The notes under the pieces were generated by a model that was not told the DNA's origin, made no database searches, and worked only from the letters and a program-made list of their open reading frames with translations. A stretch of DNA of 64,000 nucleotides, taken from NCBI GenBank assembly GCA_027563935.2, contig CM050447.1, positions 82,259,461 through 82,323,460 of the forward strand, given 5' to 3'. The position numbers were made by a program, and so were the translations under genes. Of the stretch, positions 36,226-47,948 are shown in pieces (positions within the stretch are counted from its first letter, which is position 1; the number at the start of each line of letters is the position of its first letter). This DNA comes from Costus lasius (lineage: Eukaryota > Streptophyta > Magnoliopsida > Zingiberales > Costaceae).

Positions 36226-36354
36226 TATTTTAATTTGAAAAATATTTGCCCTGGACGACTTAATAGATATTTTTTGGATAAAACTTTTAGCCTTGACAAG
36301 CGTAACGTTGTATTGACGTGTTACGCCCCGATGTTAAACGTTGACGTACGCACC

Positions 36355-38202
36355 GGATAACACAAAAATTCATAGTATATTTTGTGTTATTTGATTGGTC
36401 TTTTTGTGTCATATTCATGCTCTTTTGCTTGTTTTTAAGCCTTATTTGTCAAATATTACGGAATCTACAGCTTTTCTCATTTTTGATAATTTTGAGGTAA
36501 AAAGTGACTAATTTTGATGGATTTTGAAAGATCTGAGCTTACGAATGAATTCCAGACGTCAAGACGAAGCTGCCAGTCAATTTTCATGCAAATCAGAGAT
36601 AGTCAGAAAATTACACCCCTACTGTAATTAATTTTACGGGTGTAATTTTCTGCCCAGATTACACCACTGCCGTAATGATTTTTACGGGCCGTAATTTCTA
36701 CCCAAAAATATACAGAAGAAATTATGGCAGTGCCGTAATTATTTTTACAGGCTGTAATTTCTACCCAGAAATTCATAGAACAAATTACGGTATTGCTGTA
36801 ATATTTTTTATGGGCCGTAATTTCATGAAAATTGTCCACAGAACATATTACGGCACTGCCGTAATTAAAATTACGGCTGTAATTTTGAATTTGAATTAGT
36901 CTTACGTAGCCGCTCCAAAGCCCAACTTTTCCGATACAAAATCAGGAGTTCCAGAGCACCAATTCAAAAACCATAAAAAGGGGAGTGTTCTATAAATCGA
37001 GGAGAAGATTTGAAGACAACAAGAATCAAATTTCATCAAGAATCGAGGGAGAAATCAACAAGGGCATCCCTAGGGCTCGGCTTCTCGCCAAGAGGCCTAG
37101 AGGCCACCTCAGGCCGCAAAATTTACAGGAGAGCTTCATCCAAGGGAGGAGAGGATACACCGAAAATTTCAGATTGACAGGAGTTCGATCGGAGGATAAA
37201 TTAGAGGAGCAAATTTGTAGCCGTGGAGGATTTTCATGATTTACTGTTCACAGTACTATAGCAGTATTGTAGCAGCCGAAATTTTCCATAATTACGGTGG
37301 TGTAAAATCAGTAACTTCTATTCTTCCTCTTTCGAATTCTAATTTTTATCATAAATTTTTATTGTATTTTAACTCTTTGAAAGTGTAAACTTCTCTTTTG
37401 GGATAGAGGATGTAATCCCCTTAGTTTCATAATGATTAGATGATCTTTGATTTGTTAGGGAACTTTTGTTATGATAATTATGCTTATGTGATGATTGTTT
37501 TTAATCTCTTCTAGTTTCATATTGTCCACATGTATTGGAGTTTTTGCGATATGGACCGAAAGGTGACTTGTAAAAACTTGGAACCCTAGAATCGTGAATT
37601 AGGAACCCATCGTAAGAAATTAGGTTTGTTCTTGTTTCTAGATTTTAGAAGTTTATTGACTTGTTGATAATTTGACCTAAGAGACATTAATGAGATAAAC
37701 ATGAAGATATTGTAAGACATTAAGTATTGGATCGTTGGAGAACCTTAAGTAGAACCTGTGAAGCTAAAGTATGAAGGTATTTAGTTTTCACTTGAGAGGA
37801 TTGACATAGAGATTGGATGCATGAAAGTGATCTTAAATTTCCTTGTTAATGATTTACTTATCTTTAGCATTGAATTAATCTTGTGCGAAAATGAGGATTT
37901 ATTCTTTGTAAATTGTCTGCGCGAAAGCGAGATGATTTCTTTATAAAGTAAATTATATCTTTATCATAATAAGAGTGGACTGACGATGCGCTTATTTCCT
38001 TCTAGTCATAGAAATTAAGGTGAATGAAACCCTAGTCCCAACTTTTCTCTCTGACTCTTCGTATACTTTCTGATCATTTGCTTACATCATATTCGGTTTG
38101 CTTAGCTAGTGAGAAAACAACTATTCAGTACTTAACACGTAGGTCCCTGTGGTTCGATATCTTTTATTACTTCGAAGTATCCATGCACTTGCGGACACAA
38201 CA
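36355..38202 (+). repeat. AT4 5' LTR (1848 bp)
   Basis: Starts at GGATAACAC (family TGATGACAC, mutated) and ends CGGACACAACA. Contains the palindrome array at 36609-36895 and CGAAAG-type boxes near 37820-37930. No target duplication can be tested because the 3' end is missing. Confidence 0.88.
36609..36895. repeat. Palindrome array in AT4 LTR
   Basis: Five clean units of about 63-66 bp. Each has a spaced palindrome (ATTACGGCACTGCCGTAAT), a 5-8 nt T-rich gap, a short palindrome (TTACGGGCCGTAA) and a spacer with an ACAGAA/CATAGAA box. This is the clearest display of the two-palindrome unit. Confidence 0.88.
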
Positions 38203-38208
38203 AGTTTT

Positions 38209-38226
38209 TGGTGCCGTTGCCGGGGA
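38209..38226 (+). other. AT4 primer binding site, tRNA-Asp (one mismatch)
   Basis: TGGTGCCGTTGCCGGGGA; C to T at position 4 compared with the other copies. Confidence 0.9.
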
Positions 38227-38338
38227 CCTTGGTTTTTGTCAATATTGAAGATATTGAAAGTATTACTAGACTAGGTTTTATTTTCTATTTTCTATTTTTT
38301 TCTGCTTATTTTGAGTTATTTGATCTATATACTTTTGT

Positions 38339-38908
38339 ATGCGCAGGAATCTTAGATCAGGACCTCTAGTTCCTTTAGATCCTGAGATAAACAAAACTCT
38401 TAGACTGAGCAAGAAACTTAGATTTGAAAGAAGGCGGGAAGAAGAAGTAGTCATGGAAGACAGAAGATCACTTAGGGACTATGCAGCCCCTAATCCACAG
38501 GAGATACACTCTAGCATTGCTAGACTGGTTATAGAGGCTAATAATTTTGAGATCAAGTCTACTTTCCTATCTATGATCCAACAAAATTAGTTTGGAGGAT
38601 CTCCACTTGAAGATCCTAATCAACACCTTGCTTTGTTTCTTGAATTATGTGATACAATTAAGATTAATGGTGTTTCTAATGATACATTGAAACTAAGATT
38701 ATTTCTTTTTTCTCTTAGGGACCGAACGCATTCTTGGCTTCAAGCTCAACCTACCGGTACCTTCACCACATGGGAACAACTATCAAATGCTTTCTTCATG
38801 AAATACTTTCCACCCATCAAAACCATCCAGTTAAGAAACCAGACTACAAGCTTTGCACAACAGGATGGCGAGTCTTTTAGCGAAGCATGGGAGCATTTTA
38901 ATGATTTA
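38339..38908 (+). pseudogene. AT4 gag, N-terminal and capsid part
   Basis: Opens MRRNLRSGPLVPLDPEI, the N-terminal block usual in Athila gag and deleted in AT2 and AT5, then MEDRRSLRDYAAPNP. CAG has become TAG at QQN-Q (about 38588). The capsid core continues (FSLRDRTHSWL, KYFPPIKTIQLRNQ, WEHFNDL) up to the solo LTR. A 3' splice-like TGCGCAG precedes the block (about 38340-38346). Confidence 0.9.
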
Positions 38909-40585
38909 TGATGACTCTAAATTTCATAGCATATTTCTTACTAATTCCATTGTACTTTTGGGTCATAATCATGCTCATTTGCTTATTTTTATGCCTATAT
39001 TTATCAAATGTTTCAGAATCTACACCTTTCTTAGTTTTTAATCAATTTCAGGTAAAAAGGCATTATTTTTATGAGTTTTCAAGCAATTTCAATGCATGGA
39101 TAAATTCTAATCATAAAGAGGTGACTATACATCAAATTTCGAGCCGAATTGGACTTCACAGCAAAATTATGGTAGTGCCGTAAAGAATATTACGGCCGTA
39201 ATATGCAAATACGGCACCATATTCTGCAACCATAATCTTCGAAGATTTTGTGTTCCAACAAAGATTACGGCACTGCCGTAATGCTTTTTATGGTGCCGTA
39301 ATATCAAGCCATTTTCATATAGAGACTTTTGAGGAGATTACGGCACTGCCGTGATACATTTTATAGTACTGTAATTTTAAACAATTTCCTTACAGAGACT
39401 TCTAAAACAATTACGGCACTACCGTAATGGTCTTCATAGTGCCGCAATTAAAACCCAGATTTCCGCGACTTGCTCGATTCTTCCGCGGATTACTTGCGAA
39501 GACAATTTCTCGAGTTTTAGACCACCATTTCAAGATCCGAAAAAGGGGAATGACCAGACAAAAGAGGAGGAGATTTTTGAAGCAAAAGGCCCAATTGTTA
39601 TCAGTCGTCGGGGGAGAATTTCGGAGGATCGTGGTCGCCCTAGCGTTCATCGCCGGGAAGCCTACAAGCAACCATTGACCGTGAAATTCAAGATTAAGCT
39701 TCGCCTGAAGGAGGAGAGGACACACGAAAAGTTTCGGAGCGAAAGGAGAACGATCAAGGGAGAAATCAATGAAAACAAGGCCGCCGCCACTGTTCATCAC
39801 AAATCCAGGATAATTACGGGCTGTAATTTCTATTACAGCCCTGTTTAGTAACCTTATTTCTACTCTTTCAGTTTCTGATCCTTCTGAATAATGTTTTATT
39901 GTAATCCTTCAATCATGCTAGTTTAAACCTCTTTGGGACAAGGGGGTGTAGACCTCTTAATTTCTTAATGACGGGATGATCTTTATTTCATCATGATGTT
40001 TTTGATATGATAATTTTACTTATGTGATTTACGTCTTTAATCTTTTCTTGTTGCAATCATTGGCATGTGTTAGAGCTTTGTGATATGGACCGAAAGGTGA
40101 TTTGCAAAGCTTGGAACCCTAAAATTAGGGTTTAGGAACTCATCGTAAGAAATTAGTTGTGTTCTTATCTCTTGGTTTTAAAAGTTACTAACTTGTTGAT
40201 TGATTGATCTAGAAAATATTACTGTTTTAGATATGAAAATATACTAGAGATAGATATTTAATTGTCAGAAACCCTTAAGTAAAACTTGTGCAAATCATCT
40301 GTGCGAGAGCGAGATGATTTCTTATTAAAGCAAATTACATCTTTATCATAACAGAAATAAACTAATGAGTGTTTAATTATGTTTGGTCATTGAAATTAAG
40401 ACGGTTGAACCCCTAGTCCGAAGTCTTTCCCTCTGATATTTAGTAAACTTTTCGATCGTTCGCTTTTATTATATTCGATTGCCTAGCTAATAAGAAATCA
40501 ATTCTTTGGTATTTAACAAACGAGGTTTCTGTGGTTCGATATCTTAATTATTACTTCGAGTATCCGTGTACTTGCAGACACAATA
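38909..40585 (+). repeat. Solo LTR inserted in AT4 gag (1677 bp)
   Basis: Starts TGATGACTC and ends CAGACACAATA, with perfect 5-bp target duplications ATTTA (38904-38908 and 40586-40590). Removing the LTR and one duplication rejoins gag in frame (FNDL then QRKCPHHG). It carries palindromes at 39165-39450 and an ATTACGGGCTGTAAT/ATTACAGCCC hairpin near 39812-39842. It was formed by recombination between the two LTRs of a complete insertion. Confidence 0.95.
39165..39450. repeat. Palindrome array in the solo LTR
   Basis: Four units of about 65-70 bp of the same two-palindrome type (TTACGGCACTGCCGTAA near 39266-39282 and 39337), with spacers holding (A)CAGAGACTT boxes. Confidence 0.85.
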
Positions 40586-41330
40586 ATTTACAACGGAAGT
40601 GTCCTCACCATGGCCTTGAAAATTGGGTTTTAATACATACTTTTTATAATGGTTTACTTTATAATACCCGACTGACTGTTGATGCTGCTGCAGGAGGAGC
40701 CTTCATGAGTATAACCATCGAAGATGCTTTTAAGTTGCTGGAGGAGATGGCTTTGAATCACAACCAGTGGACTACAGAGAGAGGAGTGTTGTATCGTCCT
40801 CCTCATGGTAAGAATGAAAGTGATAACTGGCGCACTTTGGCTGAAAAGGTAGATTCTTTGTGCAACAGATTTGATTCTTTTCAAATGCAAACTACTGTAG
40901 TTTCATCCTCTGTTACTTGTGAAGTATGTGGTAATCAAGGGCATTATTCTGAAGAATGTAAGGTATTAACTAATCAAGGTACTGAACAAGTTAATGTTTT
41001 GGGGGGTTATAATCAAAATAGAAATAATGATCCTTATTCTAGTACTTACAACCCTGGATGGAGGAACCACCCTAATTTATCTTAGAAAAGTAACAACAAT
41101 GTAGGGGGACAAACTGAGAATATAAGATATCAACAGAGACAAAATCAAAATCAAAACCAGCCCCAAAATTCTAATGTTGAGTCCATGCTTGAAAATTTTA
41201 TAGCTAGTCAAAATCAATTCATGACAAGTCAAAATAAGAAAATTGAAGATCTTAAATGATTGGTTAACTAACTTGTTTTCAAGTAGGATCTTTAGCAGCT
41301 CACAATAAAATTCTAGAGAACCAAATAGCA
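40586..41330 (+). pseudogene. AT4 gag, C-terminal part with zinc knuckle
   Basis: Resumes after the solo LTR: QRKCPHHGLENW, AAAGGAFMS, then a CCHC zinc knuckle CEVCGNQGHYSEEC (40918-40959) and an Asn/Gln-rich stretch (NQNRNNDPYSSTYNPGW). A stop at 41083 and more decay follow before the coiled-coil end (MLENFIASQNQFMTSQNK). The knuckle binds RNA in typical gag proteins. It is absent from the gag of AT1, AT2, AT3 and AT5. Confidence 0.92.
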
Positions 41331-41838
41331 TAATAGCCTAGCACTTCTTACAAACCCCCAGGGAAATTGCCTGCTAAACCTGAACCAAACCCTAGGGAGC
41401 ATTGTAATGCTATCACTACCAGGAGTGGGAAGCAATTAGATGAACCAAGGGGTAGATTAGATGATAAGGAGGAAGAGCCCAACATAGAACATAGCAGTGA
41501 ACCGGGCTTGGAAATGCAACCTGCTCATGTGCAGTCCCATGCTAGTTCGCCACCTCATAAGGGTGATGAACCTAAAGGTAAAAAGAGCCATTTTAGATTG
41601 ATGTTTCTAGACCTAGTTCACCTGCACCATATAGGCCACCTATACCTTTTCCCTAGAGACTAGTGCAAGCTAAGTTAGATAAGCAATTTGTGAAATTTCT
41701 TGATGTCTTAAATAAGCTTTATATTAATATTCCATTCACTGAAGCTTTATCTCAAATGCCCTCAAATGCTAAATTTTTGAAAGAAATTTTGTCAAATAAG
41801 AGAAAGATAGAGGACTATGGTACTGTGGCTTTAACTAA
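41331..41838 (+). pseudogene. AT4 gag-protease linker, truncated
   Basis: AKPEPNPREHCN and TRSGKQLDEPRG (the C-terminal gag block), a frame change at about 41655, then KLDKQFVKFLDVLNKLYINIPF to GTVALT. It joins foreign sequence before the protease active site. Confidence 0.88.
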
Positions 41839-41848
41839 AGTGATAACT

Positions 41849-43716
41849 GGCCCGCTTGCTTGCGATTGCTGGGCGCCACTGTTGCCGCTCATCCCCAACA
41901 TCCTCTGACTTGCATCATATTTGAATCTTTCTTGGGAGAATTCTCCAAAGGAAATCGCGGGTGGATTATCGACAAATTATGGCATCCAAGACTTATCTTC
42001 TATCTTAGAGAGGCATTTAAAGGATATTCGATGAATATTGTGTAGGGTCATTTTTGGTCATGTTTAATATGAATTGACATTTTTAAATTCATCTTAAATT
42101 AATAAGGCTTTTCTGTTTAATAGGTTCCGGCTTCCAATGAGCGCAAGCACTCATTGTTAATTACCCCTGAAATCAGGGAATTTTTTATTAAGAAATCTAT
42201 ATAAGTAGATGGACAACATCATATAATTAGAGAACAAAATACTTTATAAAGTTCATATCAATACATGGCTTATGAACGGCTTAAAATTTGAAGCAATCTT
42301 CATTAGTCAAAGAAAGATTTGTCGGTGAATGTCCGATTTTCTAAGAACATGTGGGTATTTGAATACTCGGCCTTGATGGCTTATGAGTATCTGAATTTCA
42401 TATATACTCGGCCCTTGATGGCTTGTGAGTATTTGGGTTTGAAAAGTACTCAGCCTCAATAGATTATGAGTATTTGAATTTGATTTGTGCTCGGCTTTGA
42501 TGGCTTATAAGCATTTGAAGTTGATTTGTGCTCGGCCCTATTGGCTTATGAGCATTTGATTTGATTTGTGCTTGGCCTTAATGACTTGTGAGAATTTGAA
42601 CTTGATTTGTACTCGGCCTTGATGGTTTGTGAGCATTTGGACTTCATATGTGCTTGGCCTTGATAGCTTATGAGCACTTGAATTTGATGTTGGAAAATAT
42701 CCGGCCTTAACGGCTTATTGGATATTTCAATTTTGAAGAATATCCGGCCTTGACGGCTTATTGGATATTTCATTTTGGAAAATATCCTGCCTTGACGGCT
42801 TATTAGATATTTTAATTTTGTAGAATATCCGGCCTTTGTTGGATATTTTAGTTTAGAAAATACCCGGCCTCAACGGCTTATTGGGTATTTGAGTTTGGAA
42901 AATATTCGACCTCGACGGCTTATTGGATATTTTAATTTTGGAGAACATCCGACCTTTGTTGGATATTTTAGTTTAGAAAATACCCGGCCTCAACAGCTTA
43001 TTGGGTATTTAAGTTTAAGAAATATCCGGCCTTGTTGGCTTATTGGATATTTAAATTTAAAAAATATCTACCCTTGATGGCTTATTGGATATTTAGTTTG
43101 GGAAAAATATCCGACCTTGACGGCTTATTGGATATTTTAATTTAGAAAATACCCAACCTCAACGGCTTATTGGATATTTAATTTTGGAGAATATCCGGCC
43201 TTGACGGCTTATTGGATATTTTAATTTGGAAAATACCCAGCCTCAACGGCTTATTGGGTACTTAATTTTTGAGAATATCTAGCCTTGATGGCTTATTGAA
43301 TATTTTAATTTAGAAAATATCTTGCCTTAACGGCATATTGGGTATTTAATTCTGGAGAATATCCGGCCTTGACGGCTTGATAGATATGTCAATTTAGAAA
43401 ATACCTAGCTTATTGGGTATTTGATTCTGGAGAATATTTGGCCTTGACGGCTTATTGGATATTTTAATTTTTGTGAAATATCTGGCGTTAATGGCTTAGT
43501 GGATATTTTAATTTTGAGAAATATTCGACCTTGACAGTTTACTAGATATTTAATATTTGGAGAATACCCGGCCTCAACGGCTTATTGGGTATTTAATTTT
43601 GAGAAATATCCAGCCTTGACGGCTTATTGGATATTTTAATTTTTTGAATACCCGGCATCAATAGCTTATTGGGTAATTAAATTTGAGAAATATCCGGCCT
43701 TGACGGCTTGGTGGAT
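41849..43716. repeat. Minisatellite block, copy B (1868 bp)
   Basis: Homologous to 34208-36225 from GGCCCGCTTGC to CTTGACGGCTTGGTGGAT. The array part starts at about 42360. It contains many near-consensus units such as ATATCC-GGCCTTGACGGC-TTATT-GGATAT and ATACCC-GGCCTCAACGGC-TTATT-GGGTAT. Compared with A it lacks one ATATCC/ATACCC pair at the end and has an 18-bp difference near its start. It abuts AT4 directly on its left. Confidence 0.9.
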
Positions 43717-44037
43717 TAAAATCAAGCTTCCGGTGAACGTAACTTTTGGCGAGAGGTGTCGGCTTGTGCCAGAAACGAGAGGTGGTGAGATTTGCTGAGT
43801 TTTTGGCAAAGGAAGGGAGGCTGGACTTCACTCGAGCTACTGAGCTTCCAGTGGACGGAGCTTTGCCGCTTGCCGGAGGAGATGCGAAGGCAACGAGGTG
43901 ATGCAGTTTCTGTTGGCGTAGCCTGGCTTCCAGTGGCGTGTCGGGCTCCAGGCGATGATGCTGGTGGAGAAGACCTGTCGGGAGGTTGATCTCTTTCCTA
44001 GTTCAAAGGGAGGTGGCGGCTTTCCTTGCAGGATCAG
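43717..44037. other. Unique GC-richer stretch before AT5
   Basis: No recognised gene; frames on both strands are short. It continues past AT5 at 58017, because AT5 inserted here (ATCAG at 44033-44037 is the left target duplication). Confidence 0.5.
44033..44037. other. AT5 target duplication, left copy (ATCAG)
   Basis: Matches ATCAG at 58012-58016 immediately outside the 3' LTR. Confidence 0.92.
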
Positions 44038-44057
44038 TGATGACACAAAAATTCATT

Positions 44058-47000
44058 TTTTTTTATAAGTCAAAATATATATATTAAGAGGCCATAAGGA
44101 TAATGGCCGAAAGTAACAAAAATACAATACAAGTAAATTAATTATGTCACATCAACAATACTTGAGGCGATCCTAGAAGATCTAGACTGGAGTAAGTAAA
44201 AGAAGGCATTCTAGCCCTTACCAAGTCACTCAAAGTAATCAAAGATAGTTGAAACATGAATTCCCAGTCTCCTTATTCTCAAATATTCTCCTATTCCTTG
44301 CTTTCCAAATCAACCATGTCAAAATGAAGAAAAGTATGTTACATATCTATTTTTGTTTCTTCTTTAAGAGTAGTGAATCCCAATTGTAAAGTGCTTCACT
44401 AATTGTCGAAGGGCATATCCATTGTTGACCAATCCAATTTATTGCCTTACTCCACAACTGCCAAGAAAATCTACAATGTAATAAAAGGTGTTCAATTGTT
44501 TCATTGTAATCTCCACAAAGTGAACAAAGAATGTTAGAATTTGAGAGAATGCCTCTTCTCACTAAAAATGTTTTAGTTCGCACTCTATTTCGCATTGCAA
44601 GCCAAAGGAACATCTTTTGCCTCGGTGTTGCATCCTTGTACTTCCATACTCTTGTAGCTTGAAGATTTAGATGAAGTTGTGCTTGTCTTGGATAATGTTT
44701 TACAAAAGATGAAACAATATATTGTTTTCTATCCCCAGGAAGCCATGTCAGGTTATCCATTATATTTTCTCTTGGTTGGAAGCTTCGAATAGTGTTCATT
44801 AACAAATTTAGGCTATTGAGTTCCCAAAGGAATAATCTTCTTCTCCAAACAAAGCTCCAATTCCATCTACCAAAATCCCAGTTTCCCAGTTGAGCAATTT
44901 TTGCATCTTTATTTAGTGCTATTGAAAATAATCTTGGAAAAGTTTTTGCTAGAGGTTTGTTCTCGCACCAATGATCATGCCAAAAGGCGCATAAAGTGCC
45001 ATCTCCTACCTCCATTTGTAAGTTTTTTGAAATAAAATTCCAACAATAATTGAAACAAACACTTTGAATATCTAGCCAAATAGGAGATATCTCCCTTCCA
45101 ACCGCTTTTGAAAGAGAGTTAAAGGAGATCCAATCATATTTACTTCGAAGAAGATCTTGCCAAAGTCCTTGATCTTGTTTTTACAATCTCCAGGCCCATT
45201 TGAATAATAAAGCTGAATTTCTAATCCTCAATGGATATAAGCCTAGTCCCCCTTCATTAATACCACAACATACATCGCTCCAGCTTACTTTACTTAGGTA
45301 TGTTCCTTCAATTTTGCCACCCCAAAGAAATCTGCGCATGGTTCCTTCTATTCTTTTTATCACTACAGTTGGCATTTTAAACAAAGACATATAAAAAATA
45401 GGTAGGTTGGCTAGAGCTAATTTTATTAGAATCAATCTTCCAGGCATAGATAAAAGTCTGCCTTTCCATAGGGCTAGTCATCTTTGAACTCTTTCTATTA
45501 CGGGAGACCAAGTTGATAACTTCTTAGGAGAAGCTCCTAGTGCCAAACCCAGGTATGTGAAAGGTAGAGTTTCAGTTTTGCAACCTATCAAATTTGCTCC
45601 TTGTTGAATAAGCTCCATACTCACATTGATTCCTACTAGTGCACTTTTCATGAAGTTAATCTTCAAGCCTGAGATAGCTTCAAAACATCGCAAGATTCTT
45701 TGTAAGTTAATTAACACATCTAGGTCAGCTGGACAAATGAGCAAAGTATCATCAGCAAACTGCAAAATTTATAATTCTCCAAATTGCTCATTGATTTGAA
45801 TTCCTTTAATGAGATTTAGGGATCTAGCTTTGTCTATCATTCTTTTCAAACCGTCTACCGCAATGTTAAATAATAAAGGTGATATAGTATCCCCTTGATG
45901 CAACCCTCTTTCCAAAGTAATTTCCTCAATCGAACTACCATTCACCAGCACTGAGACCCTTGCAGTTGTAATGCATTCTTTGATCCAAGATTGCCACTTG
46001 TCACCAAATTTCATTATCTTGAGAACTTGTATAATGTAGTCCCAAGAGACATGATCAAAGGCTTTTCTAAAATCAAGCTTGAGTAGAAAGCCTTTGTCTT
46101 TATTTTGTTTTAGTCCATGAATAACCTTGGATGCTAAAAGTGAGCAATCCAAAATTTGTCTGCTTTTTATAAATGCATGTTGCATTGGGGAAACCACTTT
46201 TGCAATTACTTGCTGAAGTCTATGAGACAAAACTTTTGAGAGAAGTTTATAAACTCCATTGATCAAACTTATGGGTCTATAATCTCGTAAATCACATGAG
46301 CCCGATTTTTTTGGAATTAAAGTGATGAATGCTGAATTTAGACCTTTAGGCAACTTACTGGATCTGTGAAAATCATTAAATAGCTGTACAATGTCTCCTT
46401 GCATTAGATGCCAAGCCTTTTTATAGAATAACGCGTTAAAGCCATCTGGGCCTAGGGCTTTATGGCTGTCACAATTTTGTAGAGACATAGTAATTTCATC
46501 TAATGTAAAAATCTTCTCTAGTTCCAAAGCATCAAAATGAGAAAGTTGCTGAAAAGGTAGATCAGATAACGTGAAAGTGCACCAAGGTTGCCTTTTATAA
46601 GATCCACTAAAAAAGTTTTTCACTTCTCTTTTGATTTCAAAAGGATTTTTGAAGACATTTCCATTTTTCGTCACTCCGACTAATGCATTCTTCTTTTACC
46701 TCCAAGTGGCTTTCAAGTGATAGAACTTTGTGTTTTTGTCCCCTTGAAGGTGCCATTGAACTCTTGATTTTTGTCTCCATAAGGACTCCAAATGTCCATA
46801 GATTTGTTTAACTTCTTGTCTTAATTCAGATCTTCTTCTTTGTTCATCATCTGAAAGAGTTCTTTCCTCAGCATATAAATCAAACTGATGTAGCTCTTCC
46901 TGTTTATAAAGTAAATTTTTATCCATCCTACCAAAGATATTAGCATTCCACCACTTTAATTCACCTCGTAGGTATTTGAGTTTAGAATGAATGTTTATAG

Positions 47001-47315
47001 TGGGATTCTCTTGCTTGATTTTAGCCTAGGTTGAATCTAGGAATTTATTAAAATCTACAATCTCCCACCAAGCATCAATTGAACGGAAAGGCTTTGGTCC
47101 CCAATTTAAATGAACTGAAGTACTCAAAAGTAAAGGGCAATGATCGGAGAATTGTCTTTGCAAGCCTTTTAGCTCAGTGGTTGGAAAAATCTATAACCAG
47201 ATAGAGTTTACAAGAGCTCTATCTAATTTCGACATACAAATTCTATTTCCCCATGTAAATTTTCTTTCTTGGAGTGGAAGATCAATTAAGAATGAGTCAT
47301 TTACAAAATTTCTGA
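44058..47315 (-). mobile_element. L1-type plant LINE, 5' truncated, minus strand
   Basis: About 3.26 kb between an 18-bp target duplication (44040-44057 and 47316-47333, beginning ATGACACAAAAATTC). The 3' end is at the left with a short poly(A) (T run to 44064). It begins inside the endonuclease domain, so ORF1 and most of the endonuclease are missing: the usual product of target-primed reverse transcription that stopped early. Confidence 0.95.
44346..47313 (-). pseudogene. LINE ORF2: endonuclease end, reverse transcriptase, zf-RVT
   Basis: Order on the minus strand: C-terminal endonuclease (FTWGNRICMSKLDRAL, QFSDHCPLLL with the SDH motif) at about 47313-47110; linker; RT from KALGPDGFNALFYKKAW through LIPKKSGSCDLRDYRPIS, KLDFRKAFDHVSWD and LHQGDTISPLLFN to the catalytic FADD (LQFADDTLLIC, near 45760), then LPFTYLGLALG and WGGKIEGTYLSKVSW; finally the zf-RVT region (RQKMFLWLAMRNRVRTK and CSLCGDYNETIEHLLLHC). 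Stops near 47190, 47040, 46695, 45770 and 45478 break it. The RT active site itself is intact. Confidence 0.93.
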
Positions 47316-47571
47316 ATGACACAAAAATTCATTGCATATTTTTTGTCATTTGATAGGTTTTTTTTATGTCATATTCATGCTCCTTTCCAAATTTTTTATG
47401 CCTTATTTATCAAATATTGTGGAATCTACACCTTTTTGTGTTTTTGATCATTTTTAGGTAAAAAGGCATTATTTTAAGGCATTTTCAAGCAATTCAGACA
47501 CATAGATGAATTCCCATCATCAAGAGAAGATTACTTGTCAAATTTCACGTAAATTAGAGCTTCAGACCAAA

Positions 47572-47948
47572 AATACGGCAGGGCTGTAATTAATATTACG
47601 GTACCGTGGTTTTACTGAACCTACAGAATAAACCATGGCACTGCCGTAATTTCCAAGCACTGCCGTATTTTGGGTCGATTTTTGTACATAAAGTTTTGCA
47701 GCTTTTACGGCACTACCGTAAATCAGATTATGGGTCGTAATTTGGGATGATTTCTGACCAGAGAGTCTTACCGATTTTATGGCATTGCCGTAAACCATAT
47801 TACGGGCCGTAATTCCAGGAGATTTTCTTACAGAATATTTTACACGATCATGGCACTACCGTGGTTGTTTTCACGGCCCATGTTTCTTCCCAGATTCTTC
47901 ATAAAATAAAATACGGCACTGCCATAATCAAAATTACGACCGTAATTA
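47572..47948. repeat. Palindrome array in AT5 5' LTR
   Basis: About ten TTACGG/CCGTAA palindromes in units of roughly 70 bp, matching the 3' LTR copy (56466-56840) position by position, with independent CG to TG or CA losses. Confidence 0.85.

Larger units (their letters stand above)
36355..41838 (+). mobile_element. AT4: Athila-type element, 3' truncated, gag split by a solo LTR
   Basis: LTR 36355-38202, primer site, gag (two parts around a solo LTR at 38909-40585) and the first part of the gag-protease linker. It ends at about 41838, after GTVALT, where minisatellite block B begins. Protease, RT, integrase and the 3' LTR are missing. It is the only copy that keeps the gag N-terminal extension and the zinc knuckle. 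Confidence 0.92.

Noticed and set aside
36226..36354. TTGACGTGTTACGCCC-rich stretch as a promoter
   Set aside because: Only short ACG-rich words; no gene follows, and the next feature is the AT4 LTR.
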